Virus record (IMG/VR): IMGVR_UViG_3300037225_001477
Coordinates: 1 to 64,000 of that record
DNA length: 64,000 nt
Direction: 5' to 3' (one strand)
Source of the DNA: a virus
Under the pieces are notes generated by a model that made no database searches, was not told where the DNA came from, and was given only the letters and a program-made list of their open reading frames with translations. Shown piece after piece: positions 18,062 to 26,949 of the stretch (positions are counted from its first letter, which is position 1; the number at the start of each line of letters is the position of its first letter). The translations under genes were made by a program, and so were the position numbers.

Positions 18062-19288
18062 ATGCTTAATGAGACTATTTATGGTAATGTAGCTACGGTA
18101 TACCATAGAACTAATGAAGAAAAACTAATAGACTCAATAAATAAAGAAGGATTTAAAGTAGGAGGAGGAGACTACTATGGTAGAGGCTTCTATGCCACTT
18201 ATGATTTAGAGTCTCAGCTTACTTCAGACATGCAATCCAAATATGGACAATATGTAGTAAAGTTTGGAGTAAATTTAAGTCATTTCTTTTTCTTTGACTA
18301 TAATGAGTTTGTGAAAACACCCCTATTTAGAGAGCATAATAAACGATATCCTAATAGACAATTCACTGAACAGAATTTTATTGATTATCAATTCCTTTAC
18401 TATAAGATGTTATTAACCCCTAAAGAACGAGAAGAATATCAAAGAAAAACTAATAATACCAAATTTACCTCAGATGTGGCTCGTGAGTGTACTCGCAATA
18501 TAAAAAATTTCACTTTATTATGCGCAGGTATAGTATTTACAGGTAGACAAGATGGATTAGTTTTAGTCGCATATAGAACAGGACAGATAAAACCATTATC
18601 TTATGTAGAAACAGAGGATTTACAGCCTAAGATACTCTATCTTGAATGTAGTCTTTACGGTGAAATAAAAGATGAACCTTCACCACATTTTGCTGGTTAT
18701 TGTCAATATAGTTTATATTATTTCCAGGGTGATGATTATGATATAGAAGAAAATGCTACTAACGAAACTTCTTCTTCATTTGATATATATCAATTATTAC
18801 CAAATGAAGAGCCTTTACCAGATCACTTAGATATGTTAAATGAATTTGAAGGATTTAATATCAATAATGGTAGAGGGCTATATATAGAGTATACAGAAGA
18901 TTATACTATGGAAGATGCAGAGAGAGAAGCAAGTAGAATATGGACTTATGATGAGAGTATGGATATTGACTCTTCCGAGTTAGAGTTAGAAAGAAATTTA
19001 AAAGAGTATCTTGATCATCCTTCTTATGATTATATCATAGTAAAACAAGAAGCATTAGAGTCGTGGATGGAAGATTTTTTGAGCAATAATTTTAAGTTCT
19101 ATAATAAAGAGGAATTCAAACGAACTAAAGCATATATAGAGCTAGACGTTGAGGATTATTCTGGTAATACCTATAATATTTATTACCAAGAAGAATATAA
19201 TAGAACAAAGAGAAATAATGATGATTGGGTATCAACAGCAGCACAGAGAAAATATGACCATCAATTGGATTTAGATTATGGATTATAA
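18062..19288 (+). CDS. ADP-ribosyltransferase-like protein with repeated C-terminal module
   Basis: 408 residues. Residues 12-75 resemble an ADP-ribosyltransferase core: 'VYHRTNEEKLIDSINKEGF', 'GGGDYYGRGFYATYDLESQ' and 'YGQYVVKFGV'. A YHR/GxGFY pattern is typical of toxins of this fold; the catalytic Glu cannot be fixed by eye. Residues 255-408 form a module found again in the next gene, ending 'DWVSTAAQRKYDHQLDLDYG'. It follows terL and lacks a ribosome binding site, so a virion-delivered modifier of host proteins is possible (inference). Confidence 0.6.
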   Translation: MLNETIYGNVATVYHRTNEEKLIDSINKEGFKVGGGDYYGRGFYATYDLESQLTSDMQSKYGQYVVKFGVNLSHFFFFDYNEFVKTPLFREHNKRYPNRQFTEQNFIDYQFLYYKMLLTPKEREEYQRKTNNTKFTSDVARECTRNIKNFTLLCAGIVFTGRQDGLVLVAYRTGQIKPLSYVETEDLQPKILYLECSLYGEIKDEPSPHFAGYCQYSLYYFQGDDYDIEENATNETSSSFDIYQLLPNEEPLPDHLDMLNEFEGFNINNGRGLYIEYTEDYTMEDAEREASRIWTYDESMDIDSSELELERNLKEYLDHPSYDYIIVKQEALESWMEDFLSNNFKFYNKEEFKRTKAYIELDVEDYSGNTYNIYYQEEYNRTKRNNDDWVSTAAQRKYDHQLDLDYGL

Positions 19289-20648
19289 TACACTATTACA
19301 AGAAACAAAAGAAGCTATGATAAACATGATACCTTCTTTAAGTGATGAACAGAAAAAACAGATAAAGGATTTCTTCAAAATACATCCAAACTATGAATCT
19401 AAAATAGATTGGAATGATTGGCGTACTTTAACCTATAATGATTTTGTTCCATTATTATCTCAAATTAGTAAAACTGCTAGACAGAAAATGGTAAAGAATA
19501 CTGGTATTAACGGATTAGATGAAGGAACTGATTATATTATTGCCTATAACAGTGGTACTATTGTAGGATATTGCCCGCTGGATTGGGAAGCATCAAAAAT
19601 GATAGCATCTTCTTATGTGGGTGCTAGTAAAACAACAGGTAAGTGGTGTGTTGCACTGCACAATAATAGAAACTTTTGGGATAATTATGTATCTGAAGAG
19701 GGCGATAATAATAATCGTTTTCTTTATCTTGTAGACTATAATCCTGATTCCACATGGGGTAAAATAGCAATAAGAATGTGGCTAAATCTTGACTATCAAG
19801 CCTGGAATTGGAAGGATGAAGTAATATTTAGTTCAATGTCAGCTACCGCTAGATATAATGTTCCTAACAAATACCCTAATTTTATCTTTAATGTAGATAA
19901 GATGAAATCTTTGATTGATAAAGCTTTAGTACTAATAATGGATGCAGGGGACGCCCGCTCTGAGTTAGATAAAGAGTATTTTATTGATTGTTATATACAG
20001 GAGGAAATTGAAAATGATATTCTAAAAGGGGGGGTTTCTTTTGTTCAACTAGTTCGAATTGGTGATGATATTGAGGATGAAGATACTAGTGTTGAAGGTT
20101 TATCTTCTTCATTCGAAATTCAAAGGGTAGGAGAAGGTATAGATAATGCTGATTTAGGTTTCCTAGATGAGCTGACTATGGATGATGGGAGAAAATTTGC
20201 TACCGGCAGAGGTAGAGGTATATATATTGTGTATGAGAATGATTATACTCCTGATGATGCTCAAAAAGCTTCTAATAATTTACGAGGGGACATCACCGAT
20301 ATTGATGATTATGAAATAAAACGAACGGCATTGAGATTATTAGATCCAATAAATGCTAAAAAAATTCTTCATCATCTAGATGCTGATTCCTCTCTGCAAT
20401 ATAGTTATATTTTAATTAAAAATGATATTTCTATTGATGAGTACTTAATGAATATTCTGGGTCGCTATATTAAAGTAAGTAAATGTAAACAAGACACTTT
20501 ATATGATTCTGCTGAAGTATCTTATTATGTATACTATAGGGATGATTATGACTGGGAAACCCCCGACAAATATGCAGGGACTGACTGGGTATCAACACCA
20601 GCACAAAGAGCTTATGACCATCAATTGGACTTAGATTATGGATTTTAA
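19278..20648 (+). CDS. structural-type protein, partial paralogue of neighbours
   Basis: 456 residues. The N-terminal half has 'IDWNDWRTLTYNDFVPL' and 'GKWCVALHNNRNFWDNYV', shared with the next gene. The C-terminal half ('GRGIYIVYENDYTPDDA', then the 'DWVSTPAQRAYDHQLDLDYG' end) is shared with the previous gene. So it is a mosaic of its two neighbours. It starts inside the previous gene's end (TTATGGATTATAAT). N-terminal LLQE|T may be a prohead protease site. Function unknown. Confidence 0.6.
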   Translation: MDYNTLLQETKEAMINMIPSLSDEQKKQIKDFFKIHPNYESKIDWNDWRTLTYNDFVPLLSQISKTARQKMVKNTGINGLDEGTDYIIAYNSGTIVGYCPLDWEASKMIASSYVGASKTTGKWCVALHNNRNFWDNYVSEEGDNNNRFLYLVDYNPDSTWGKIAIRMWLNLDYQAWNWKDEVIFSSMSATARYNVPNKYPNFIFNVDKMKSLIDKALVLIMDAGDARSELDKEYFIDCYIQEEIENDILKGGVSFVQLVRIGDDIEDEDTSVEGLSSSFEIQRVGEGIDNADLGFLDELTMDDGRKFATGRGRGIYIVYENDYTPDDAQKASNNLRGDITDIDDYEIKRTALRLLDPINAKKILHHLDADSSLQYSYILIKNDISIDEYLMNILGRYIKVSKCKQDTLYDSAEVSYYVYYRDDYDWETPDKYAGTDWVSTPAQRAYDHQLDLDYGF

Positions 20649-21924
20649 TATGATATTAACAGAAAAGAAAGACCATATAATAAGTAAAATTCCTGCATTG
20701 TCTCCTGAGCAGAAATCACAAATAATTCAATACTTCAATGTTTACCCAAATGAGGAAGGACAGATAGATTGGAATAATTGGAAGAACCTAAAATATGAAG
20801 ATTTTACTTCCCTTATCAATAGTGTATCAAGGACAGCCAAAAAGAAAAATGTAAAAAATAGTGGTATTGAAGGTTTAATTCCAAATGAGGACTATGTTGA
20901 GGTATATAATCAAGATAATATAATAGGATATGTTCCTCTCACACATGAAGCCTCTAAATTGATAGCATCTAAATATATAAATGGTATAGAGGGTACGTGG
21001 TGTACTGCTGAAAACAGTGCTTTTGCCTGGAAGTCATATTGTAAAAAGCTAAATAAATTTCTAATTTATTTTATTAACTATAATCCTAAATTCAAATGGA
21101 AAAAAATAGCTATCTTAGCTAATAGTAAGAAAACTTCTGTTTTTGAAGATTATACTTGTTATAGTTCTACAGATCTTATTATAAATTTACCCCTACCATT
21201 CACTCTTACGGATATGACATCTATTATAGCTCATGCTAGAGTAGGGATACAAAAGTGTGGTGGTATTAAAATGCCCCCTGAGAAAAAAGTTTGTGTAACC
21301 CAACAAATAAATAGACTAGACAAGTATACTATAGAGGTTATTCACCATTATGATATACGTCAGAAAGAGAAAAAGGAAGGCAAAAGGCACTGGAGCATAC
21401 TACCAGGGCAGGAAGTAAACGAAAAGATTATAATAAAACAAATAGGTAAAGGGGTAGATGTAAGGAATAACGCTGATTTTCTATATTTAGATTTTTCTAT
21501 TATGAATGGCACTGGATTCTATATTAATGATAAGGAATATAATAAAGGGGAAGAAGTTAGGAAATTATGTAAATTAGCAGGTAGTACTGTTGATGATATG
21601 GTTTATATGACATATCAGTATTATATAGCAAGCATAATACAACGTATGATTCCCCCCCCTAGTGTAGACTTTGTTATATGGGGCGATGATAGACGCATCT
21701 ATAATGGGCAGCTAAACTATGGTTTTATGGCAAATTTGTCGAGATACCTTTTTAGTATATCGTGGAGTGATATAAAGGATAAAGTATTTCATGATAGATT
21801 ATCCAGAGAGGGATATACTATTTATTATGATAAATATTACGATTTTCATAATAAAATATTTGATATGGTAATGCTGCCTTCTCAAAACATTTTACAAGAA
21901 AATACAACTTTATTTGGATTGTAA
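20638..21924 (+). CDS. paralogue of the 19278 gene product
   Basis: 428 residues. It matches the 19278 product in the first 200 residues: 'IDWNNWKNLKYEDFTSL', 'GLIPNEDYVEVYNQDNIIGY' and 'GTWCTAENSAFAWKSY'. The C-terminal 200 residues are related to the shared module but degenerate ('GTGFYINDKEYNKGEEV'), and the DYDHQ end is absent. It overlaps the previous gene by 11 nt at the same ATGGATT junction. Function unknown. Confidence 0.6.
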   Translation: MDFNMILTEKKDHIISKIPALSPEQKSQIIQYFNVYPNEEGQIDWNNWKNLKYEDFTSLINSVSRTAKKKNVKNSGIEGLIPNEDYVEVYNQDNIIGYVPLTHEASKLIASKYINGIEGTWCTAENSAFAWKSYCKKLNKFLIYFINYNPKFKWKKIAILANSKKTSVFEDYTCYSSTDLIINLPLPFTLTDMTSIIAHARVGIQKCGGIKMPPEKKVCVTQQINRLDKYTIEVIHHYDIRQKEKKEGKRHWSILPGQEVNEKIIIKQIGKGVDVRNNADFLYLDFSIMNGTGFYINDKEYNKGEEVRKLCKLAGSTVDDMVYMTYQYYIASIIQRMIPPPSVDFVIWGDDRRIYNGQLNYGFMANLSRYLFSISWSDIKDKVFHDRLSREGYTIYYDKYYDFHNKIFDMVMLPSQNILQENTTLFGL

Positions 21925-21953
21925 AAAAGCCCTTCATTACAAAGGGCTTTTAA
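21923..21953. terminator. bidirectional intrinsic terminator
   Basis: AAAAAAGCCCTT-CATTAC-AAAGGGCTTTT. Its stem is flanked by A and T runs, so it can terminate from both convergent genes. Confidence 0.85.
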
Positions 21954-21954
21954 T

Positions 21955-22422
21955 TTATTTCATGCTTTGAACAGCAGCATCAGCAGTATCAACAGTAGTA
22001 TCTACAGTAGTTCCTACTTGTACAGTTACATTTTCTGTAGTTACAGCTACTTTATCAACTTCCTTAGTTGCATCTACAGCTACAGTAGAAGCTTCTTTCT
22101 CTACATCAGAAGCAACAGCAGCAATACCTTTATCAATATCAGCAGCTACCTTAACTTCTTCAGCTTTTATAGTAGCATCAATAGCATCAATCTTAGCCTT
22201 AGCTTCATTAGATAACTTTACTGCCTCTGCTTTGATTTTAGCATACAATTCGTCTTTGGCTTCCTTGGTTAGAAGATGGAACCTCTCGGCTACTTCTCCC
22301 CATAGATGAATAGCTAAACTCTTACCATTGATTAGAAGCGTTTTACCACCATCGGTAAGCTCTACTAAGTCCTTGTCCATATCAGCTTTAAGCCGAGTAA
22401 ATAATTCATGACTAATAAACAT
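21955..22422 (-). CDS. Ala/Val-rich coiled-coil protein
   Basis: 155 residues, ATG preceded by AAGGAGATTTAT. From residue 50 it is a long low-complexity helix ('EAKDELYAKIKAEAVKL', 'AKAKIDAIDATIKAEEV') ending in a Val/Thr/Asp-rich tail. Upstream ACTAACTAAATAA resembles the late motif. A tail or head accessory protein is possible. Confidence 0.6.
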   Translation of the reverse strand: MFISHELFTRLKADMDKDLVELTDGGKTLLINGKSLAIHLWGEVAERFHLLTKEAKDELYAKIKAEAVKLSNEAKAKIDAIDATIKAEEVKVAADIDKGIAAVASDVEKEASTVAVDATKEVDKVAVTTENVTVQVGTTVDTTVDTADAAVQSMK

Positions 22423-22444
22423 ATAAATCTCCTTATTTAGTTAG

Positions 22445-22606
22445 TTATAATCCTGAAAATGGATTGTCTTTATTTATTGTTTGACTTCCTTCGTCTACTA
22501 AATCCCAAGTAAATTTAGGATTATTGTAATCCAAAGTATCGCCTTTATCTTCTAATAAATCTTTAACAATCGGTATTAAATTCGTCTGATTCGTCTGAGT
22601 CTCCAT
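22445..22606 (-). CDS. small hypothetical protein (53 aa)
   Basis: ATG 22606 lies inside the end of the zinc-ribbon gene, with GAGGAAC 9 nt upstream. The product starts METQTNQTNLIPIVKD and is acidic. The overlapping segment is read in two frames. Confidence 0.5.
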   Translation of the reverse strand: METQTNQTNLIPIVKDLLEDKGDTLDYNNPKFTWDLVDEGSQTINKDNPFSGL

Positions 22607-22796
22607 GTTCAGTTAGTTCCTCAGAGCATTGTGGACAAAAATTATTAGTCCAACCCAACTCTAATAAAGACTCTTTTATCGAATCTTTTATTTTTTGCCC
22701 ATCATCACCAGAAAACTCTATACTGAAGGAAGTGTCGCATTTATTACACTGTACCTCTGCTACACCCTCATAGTTATACTCTGTTATTGTATACAT
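22563..22796 (-). CDS. zinc-ribbon protein
   Basis: 77 residues with paired CNKC (residues 17-20) and CPQC (54-57), a typical zinc ribbon, followed by an acidic tail. Start preceded by GCAGGAGTTTTA. Confidence 0.65.
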   Translation of the reverse strand: MYTITEYNYEGVAEVQCNKCDTSFSIEFSGDDGQKIKDSIKESLLELGWTNNFCPQCSEELTEHGDSDESDEFNTDC

Positions 22797-22826
22797 TAAA
22801 ACTCCTGCATACTTAGTATTAGAGGA

Positions 22827-23159
22827 TTACTGAATGATTATAGTGTCTCCTGGTAATTTATTACCGTATATTTTAGTACTATATTGTACAGTAGTAATAG
22901 AGGGAGGAGGTATAACAAAATAATTCTGATTTATAGCTGTAGTTATATCAGTAGAAATAGCTGAAACAATATAATTTTGTAATAACAAAGTTAAATTAGT
23001 AAAATTTTCTATTTCAGATTGGAACACTGTAGGAATAAATACTATAGGTATATTGGTTCCTGATTGTAATTCAAAAGTAGTGCCATGATTTATAAGTTTT
23101 ACTGTATAGGCAGGAAATGAGTTTTTTATTCTGTGTAGAAACGTTAAGCTTATCATCAT
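22827..23159 (-). CDS. tandem paralogue 1, probable structural protein
   Basis: 110 residues. It shares with the next two genes a pattern 'F...L......' then 'QSGT..P..FIP', 'E.E.F.NL...LQ...I......I'. It is the last of three tandem copies transcribed leftward. Function unknown; small virion proteins often occur in such arrays. Confidence 0.55.
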   Translation of the reverse strand: MMISLTFLHRIKNSFPAYTVKLINHGTTFELQSGTNIPIVFIPTVFQSEIENFTNLTLLLQNYIVSAISTDITTAINQNYFVIPPPSITTVQYSTKIYGNKLPGDTIIIQ

Positions 23160-23167
23160 TTAATATC

Positions 23168-23521
23168 TTATTGAATAGTCATAGGATCACCAGTAATGCC
23201 ATCAGAACCATTATTTACAACTAATAATGAGTTATTTACTAATACTGGAGCATTGATAGAAGCTTGAGAGGACGTAAAGTAGTTGGAAGCTGCTGCTGTA
23301 GTGATAGTAGAAGTGAAATCAGTTAGGATTGCTGTTTGCAATGAGGATTGCAAATTAGGGAAGGTCTCCATTTCATTGATCCACTTTTGAGGAATGAACG
23401 CCACTGGGGAGTATGTTCCTGACTGTACTAGCATAATAGTACCACTAAAATTTATCTTAAATGTATATGCAGTGTTACCATTATTTCTCAATGCACGTAC
23501 AAAGGCTGCTGAAACCATCAT
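23168..23521 (-). CDS. tandem paralogue 2, probable structural protein
   Basis: 117 residues. 'MLVQSGTYSPVAFIPQKWI' and 'ETFPNLQSSLQTAILTDF' align with the copies on each side. A late-type motif (ACTAATTATATAG) lies 25 nt upstream with GAGGAG between. Confidence 0.55.
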   Translation of the reverse strand: MMVSAAFVRALRNNGNTAYTFKINFSGTIMLVQSGTYSPVAFIPQKWINEMETFPNLQSSLQTAILTDFTSTITTAAASNYFTSSQASINAPVLVNNSLLVVNNGSDGITGDPMTIQ

Positions 23522-23559
23522 AAAATCTCCTCTCTATATAATTAGTAGGTAAAATGAGA

Positions 23560-23775
23560 CTATCTATTCATAAATACAATAATATCGCTAGTAATATCAT
23601 TGAGTATTTGTTCTTGTAACCCTAAAGTTAATTGTGAATACATGCCTATTTCATTTATCCATCGTGACGGATTATAGGGAGTTCCATCTATAGAGAGAGT
23701 AGTCTCATCAAAAGATTCAATATCATTGTTAGAGAAATTAGATTGGAGCTGGGTAACAAACATCATATCTATCAT
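23560..23775 (-). CDS. tandem paralogue 3, short
   Basis: 71 residues, keeping 'PSRWINEIGMYSQLTLGLQ' and 'EQILNDITSDI'. Shorter than the other two, lacking the C-terminal extension. ACTAAATAAG upstream resembles the late motif. Confidence 0.55.
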   Translation of the reverse strand: MIDMMFVTQLQSNFSNNDIESFDETTLSIDGTPYNPSRWINEIGMYSQLTLGLQEQILNDITSDIIVFMNR

Positions 23776-23801
23776 AAAAATACCTCTACTTATTTAGTAA
23801 T

Positions 23802-23836
23802 AAAAAAGGCTACCATTTCTGGTAGCCTAATTAAAA
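23802..23836 (-). terminator. intrinsic terminator after RNA ligase
   Basis: Minus strand AGGCTACCA-GAAA-TGGTAGCCT followed by TTTTTTATT. Confidence 0.85.
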
Positions 23837-23853
23837 AGGGCATGGGGGAGCCT

Positions 23854-25128
23854 TTATGCCTGTTCTTCTATATCGATAACCTCTTCTTCATGTGCCTTTG
23901 ACTCCTTCAAGAGGAATGCTTCAGACTTCAGCTTGTAAGCCTCGATGTTCATACCCTCGATCCTGATAACGATACCCTCATCAGGGTTACCATCGCAATC
24001 TTCGGCCTTTTTTTCCAAATAATTAGCCTTCAATTCATTAATAAAATAGCTAACCCAATACTCAGGATTGGTAGGATTGGAGTATAGAGGGAAATCGGAA
24101 GCCTTGCCATAGTAGAATTCCTCTACCATAGGCACCTGAAGTTCTTCGCAGCGCTGTTTCATTGCTTGCCATGAATACTCATACACAGTACCATCAGTAC
24201 CAGTAGCAGTAATCCTATAGACAGCAACTTTATACGTATTAGGTATACAACCATAACGATATCCCTTCTGGATAGCATTGCCAGAAGGGAGGAATCCCAC
24301 TATCTCATAGTAGACAGTTTCACCAGCATGAAGTTTAGTTAGGAAATATTTTTTTCCAGCCTCAGTCCAGATATCTTCCTTGTAGAAGCCAGAAGTAGTA
24401 GCATCGTTCTTGACTACTGACCTGGATGCATAGAGATAATCGTACTCAGTATCCTGTATCTTTATTCCTATACTCTTTGCTATTTTCTCCAGCAGGTTTA
24501 ATTTCCTCTTTACTAGAGCATTAGCACAGATAGCTGAAGTTCCGTGTATTTTCCGACTGATACTGATTATCTGGTTAGGATTAAACTTATGTACATTTCG
24601 CAATAGTTGTGAAGTATCAATATGGAAATGAAACTGATCAGGGATTAGACGAGAAGTTTTCTTTACTTTCCTTCCCTTCTTACCTTGAACCTGAATCTGC
24701 TTCTGTGGAGGCACATATTTGTGGCAGACATCAACACCATTAAGGGAAGTAAAACTATTCCCTTCCTCAAGATCAACATTGTAGGGCTTAAACTTGCCTA
24801 CCCCTATTGCAAGCCCCAGTGAAATAGTATTTTTGAGTCTCACTACCTTTACCCGATTACCTTTGGATAAATAGCTCCCGATTGACTTAAACTCCTCCTT
24901 ACCATAATCAGGAGATTGCTTATCTACTACCTTAATAAAATCTAAGTTTAATATCATATTGGAGTCAAAAAATACTACATTATTTTCTTCATAAAAATCA
25001 TTTTTACCTACTACTACCTGCCCCTGCTCTATTCCCTCTAGGCTAAGTATAGCTTTGACAATGTTATCTGCTCCTACTATAGGTTCTATCCTACTAATTT
25101 TCATCACTACTGCTGTGTTATTCTGCAT
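23854..25128 (-). CDS. RNA ligase with N-terminal accessory domain
   Basis: 424 residues. The nucleotidyltransferase core shows the ligase motif 'ISRKIHGTSAI' (KxHG; the Lys takes AMP), 'YYEIVGF' (motif III), 'DEGIVIRIEG' (motif IV) and 'AYKLKSEAFL' (motif V). Residues 1-150 form an extra domain, as in Rnl5-type ligases. These seal 3'-OH/5'-PO4 RNA ends. RtcB has the opposite end chemistry, so the phage can seal both end types. An endonuclease gene overlaps its start by 11 bp. Confidence 0.85.
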   Translation of the reverse strand: MQNNTAVVMKISRIEPIVGADNIVKAILSLEGIEQGQVVVGKNDFYEENNVVFFDSNMILNLDFIKVVDKQSPDYGKEEFKSIGSYLSKGNRVKVVRLKNTISLGLAIGVGKFKPYNVDLEEGNSFTSLNGVDVCHKYVPPQKQIQVQGKKGRKVKKTSRLIPDQFHFHIDTSQLLRNVHKFNPNQIISISRKIHGTSAICANALVKRKLNLLEKIAKSIGIKIQDTEYDYLYASRSVVKNDATTSGFYKEDIWTEAGKKYFLTKLHAGETVYYEIVGFLPSGNAIQKGYRYGCIPNTYKVAVYRITATGTDGTVYEYSWQAMKQRCEELQVPMVEEFYYGKASDFPLYSNPTNPEYWVSYFINELKANYLEKKAEDCDGNPDEGIVIRIEGMNIEAYKLKSEAFLLKESKAHEEEVIDIEEQA

Positions 25129-26059
25129 ATTTACTCCTTAAAAATAAAATTTTAGATTGGAAGAATTCCCACCAATCTTTATCATTTCCTAAGAAATTAT
25201 ACTTAAAAAATTGATAATTGTCAATACCAATTTCTCGTAGAAGTGTTCTAATATTATGAATAGAAGCCTTCCCTACAGGGATATCTTTGTAAGAGACTCC
25301 CTTATTATTACTAAGATAATCTAGAACCTTTATTCTTATCTTTAGTGATTCTTTTTTGATATTGAACTGTCTTTTAAGGCTAACTTCTACTTTTTTATCC
25401 TTCATCACCTTAGCAGTTGTGATTCCATATATCTCTTCATATGTCTTTCCTCTACGAGCAACGCTCATTTTTTGCTTATCCTCATTAGTAAGATGATACC
25501 CATGATTCCCTCCATGGTGTATAGGGGGCTTATGCCCAATATTTTTTAAGGTTCTACTTATTTTAAGCTTGATAGCATCAGAACGATCCTTTCCATAAAC
25601 TTCCTCAAAGGTCTTTCCTTTCAGATGTTTACCTAATTTTACCCTATTCTCAGGTAATTGATTAAAATGTTCTACCCCTAACTTTTGAGCAGATTTCTTT
25701 CTTTTCATAGCTTGTTTCTTATACAGTTCTTTTTTATTTTCTTCTGACCATCCTTCTAGCTTATTACATTTCTCTCCACCACCAGTCATATTATAGCCAA
25801 AATCCCTATTAGTGGTGTTATATTGTTTTATCCAATACTGTTCCTTTTCACTACAATTCTCTTTATTACACTCTTCCACTTGGTAAATAATAAAATTATC
25901 TATACCATATTTATTCATAGCATCATACAAAACTTGATTCTTTCTTCTAATCATGCATTTTTTATGGGCACAAAATCTTTCTTCAATAGTTTTAGATGTT
26001 TGCCCTATATATTTTTTGTGGTTTATTATGTTCTCAATACAATAAATGAAATACGCCAT
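25118..26059 (-). CDS. GIY-YIG homing endonuclease
   Basis: 313 residues: 'FIYCIENIINHKKYIGQT' with Arg in 'IEERFCAHKK', and 'CSEKEQYWIKQYNT'. Two NUMOD3-like stretches follow ('GKTFEEVYG', 'RGKTYEEIYG'), with a helical C-terminal DNA-binding region. No Shine-Dalgarno; ACTAACTATAC directly precedes ATG. It sits between RNA ligase and a truncated small gene that it appears to have invaded. Confidence 0.9.
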   Translation of the reverse strand: MAYFIYCIENIINHKKYIGQTSKTIEERFCAHKKCMIRRKNQVLYDAMNKYGIDNFIIYQVEECNKENCSEKEQYWIKQYNTTNRDFGYNMTGGGEKCNKLEGWSEENKKELYKKQAMKRKKSAQKLGVEHFNQLPENRVKLGKHLKGKTFEEVYGKDRSDAIKLKISRTLKNIGHKPPIHHGGNHGYHLTNEDKQKMSVARRGKTYEEIYGITTAKVMKDKKVEVSLKRQFNIKKESLKIRIKVLDYLSNNKGVSYKDIPVGKASIHNIRTLLREIGIDNYQFFKYNFLGNDKDWWEFFQSKILFLRSKYAE

Positions 26060-26154
26060 GTATAGTTAGTGAGACTATCCGCCAAAGGTTGATAACTCTT
26101 ATCCTTAATAGGCTGGATATTATCAAGATAAACTATCATTTGCTCTCTACTCAT
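26026..26154 (-). CDS. small frame truncated at an endonuclease gene (42 aa)
   Basis: ATG 26154 follows AAGGAGAAATAA. It reads MSREQMIVYLDNIQPIKDK then runs into the endonuclease start region and stops at 26026. Probably the front of a host gene interrupted or shortened by the endonuclease. Confidence 0.45.
   Translation of the reverse strand: MSREQMIVYLDNIQPIKDKSYQPLADSLTNYTWRISFIVLRT
26060..26070 (-). promoter_or_regulatory. late-type motif, 11 nt before ATG 26059
   Basis: Minus strand ACTAACTATAC. The same bases code for part of the small frame 26026-26154. Confidence 0.45.
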
Positions 26155-26164
26155 TTATTTCTCC

Positions 26165-26359
26165 TTATATTGAACGTTTTAATGTTCCACTCAACCCCAA
26201 TATCTTAACATGTCCATCCTTTAATGTCAATATCACTTCATCATTCTGGATTAATCCTGATACTACATTATCATAAAAATAAGTATTATAATGAGCACCA
26301 TGAGTATCATATCGATGGGCTTTACCATTCTGGATTTTAATTACATAGTTTTTGTCCAT
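26165..26359 (-). CDS. small hypothetical protein
   Basis: 64 residues, MDKNYVIKIQNGK. All-beta pattern with 'VILTLKDGHVKILG'. Start overlaps the stop of the next upstream gene by 1 nt. Not recognised. Confidence 0.55.
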   Translation of the reverse strand: MDKNYVIKIQNGKAHRYDTHGAHYNTYFYDNVVSGLIQNDEVILTLKDGHVKILGLSGTLKRSI

Positions 26360-26883
26360 TATTTATACTCCCTTAGCAAATCATCTAATTTTACTTCAGA
26401 GTTTTCCTCCATTCCTACCTTTCTAAGGAAAGCAACAGCCCCACCTTCCTCAGATTTGTATATATCCATTTCATCATTAGAATCCAATCCAATGATAATC
26501 AATTTAGCATTATATTCCATAAGCTTATTTTTAAGAGCAAAATCTTCAATAAAATCTCGTATGGTTCTTTCTCTAAGCTTAATTTTATCACATTGAATAG
26601 ACCAAAAATTTTGTGGAGTAATATAATGACGAACCCTAATCCAACCTTGTTTACATGCAATGAAAATTAACTGTTCTCTCGTTATTTTATCATGCTCTAG
26701 AGTTTCATTATTAGCTTTAAACATATTAAGAATTTCTTTGGTAGTAGTATCAAAATAATCAGGGTGCTCCATCATAAAATCAACATGGTGACTTCCTGTT
26801 ACTCCCCATACTTTGGTACCACGAGCCCAATATCCTTGCTCATTCTCCATCTCAACTAATTTTCTTTCACTCATATATTCCAT
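26359..26883 (-). CDS. paralogue of the 537 and 1718 gene products
   Basis: 174 residues. 'GYWARGTKVWGVTGSHHVDF', 'MMEHPDYFD', 'GWIRVRHYITP', 'WSIQCDKIKLRERTIRDF' match the first gene cluster 25 kb away. Preceded by GGGGGAG and by a sigma70-type promoter, whereas the other copies are on the opposite strand. Function unknown. Confidence 0.7.
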   Translation of the reverse strand: MEYMSERKLVEMENEQGYWARGTKVWGVTGSHHVDFMMEHPDYFDTTTKEILNMFKANNETLEHDKITREQLIFIACKQGWIRVRHYITPQNFWSIQCDKIKLRERTIRDFIEDFALKNKLMEYNAKLIIIGLDSNDEMDIYKSEEGGAVAFLRKVGMEENSEVKLDDLLREYK

Positions 26884-26918
26884 TAGACTCCCCCTTCTAA
26901 TGAGTTCTTCATAATAGG

Positions 26919-26947
26919 AATATACTATGTAATATAATAAATGTCAA
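26919..26947 (-). promoter_or_regulatory. sigma70-type promoter
   Basis: TTGACA (26942-26947), 17 nt, TATATT (26919-26924), for the 26883 gene. Confidence 0.75.
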
Positions 26948-26949
26948 TA

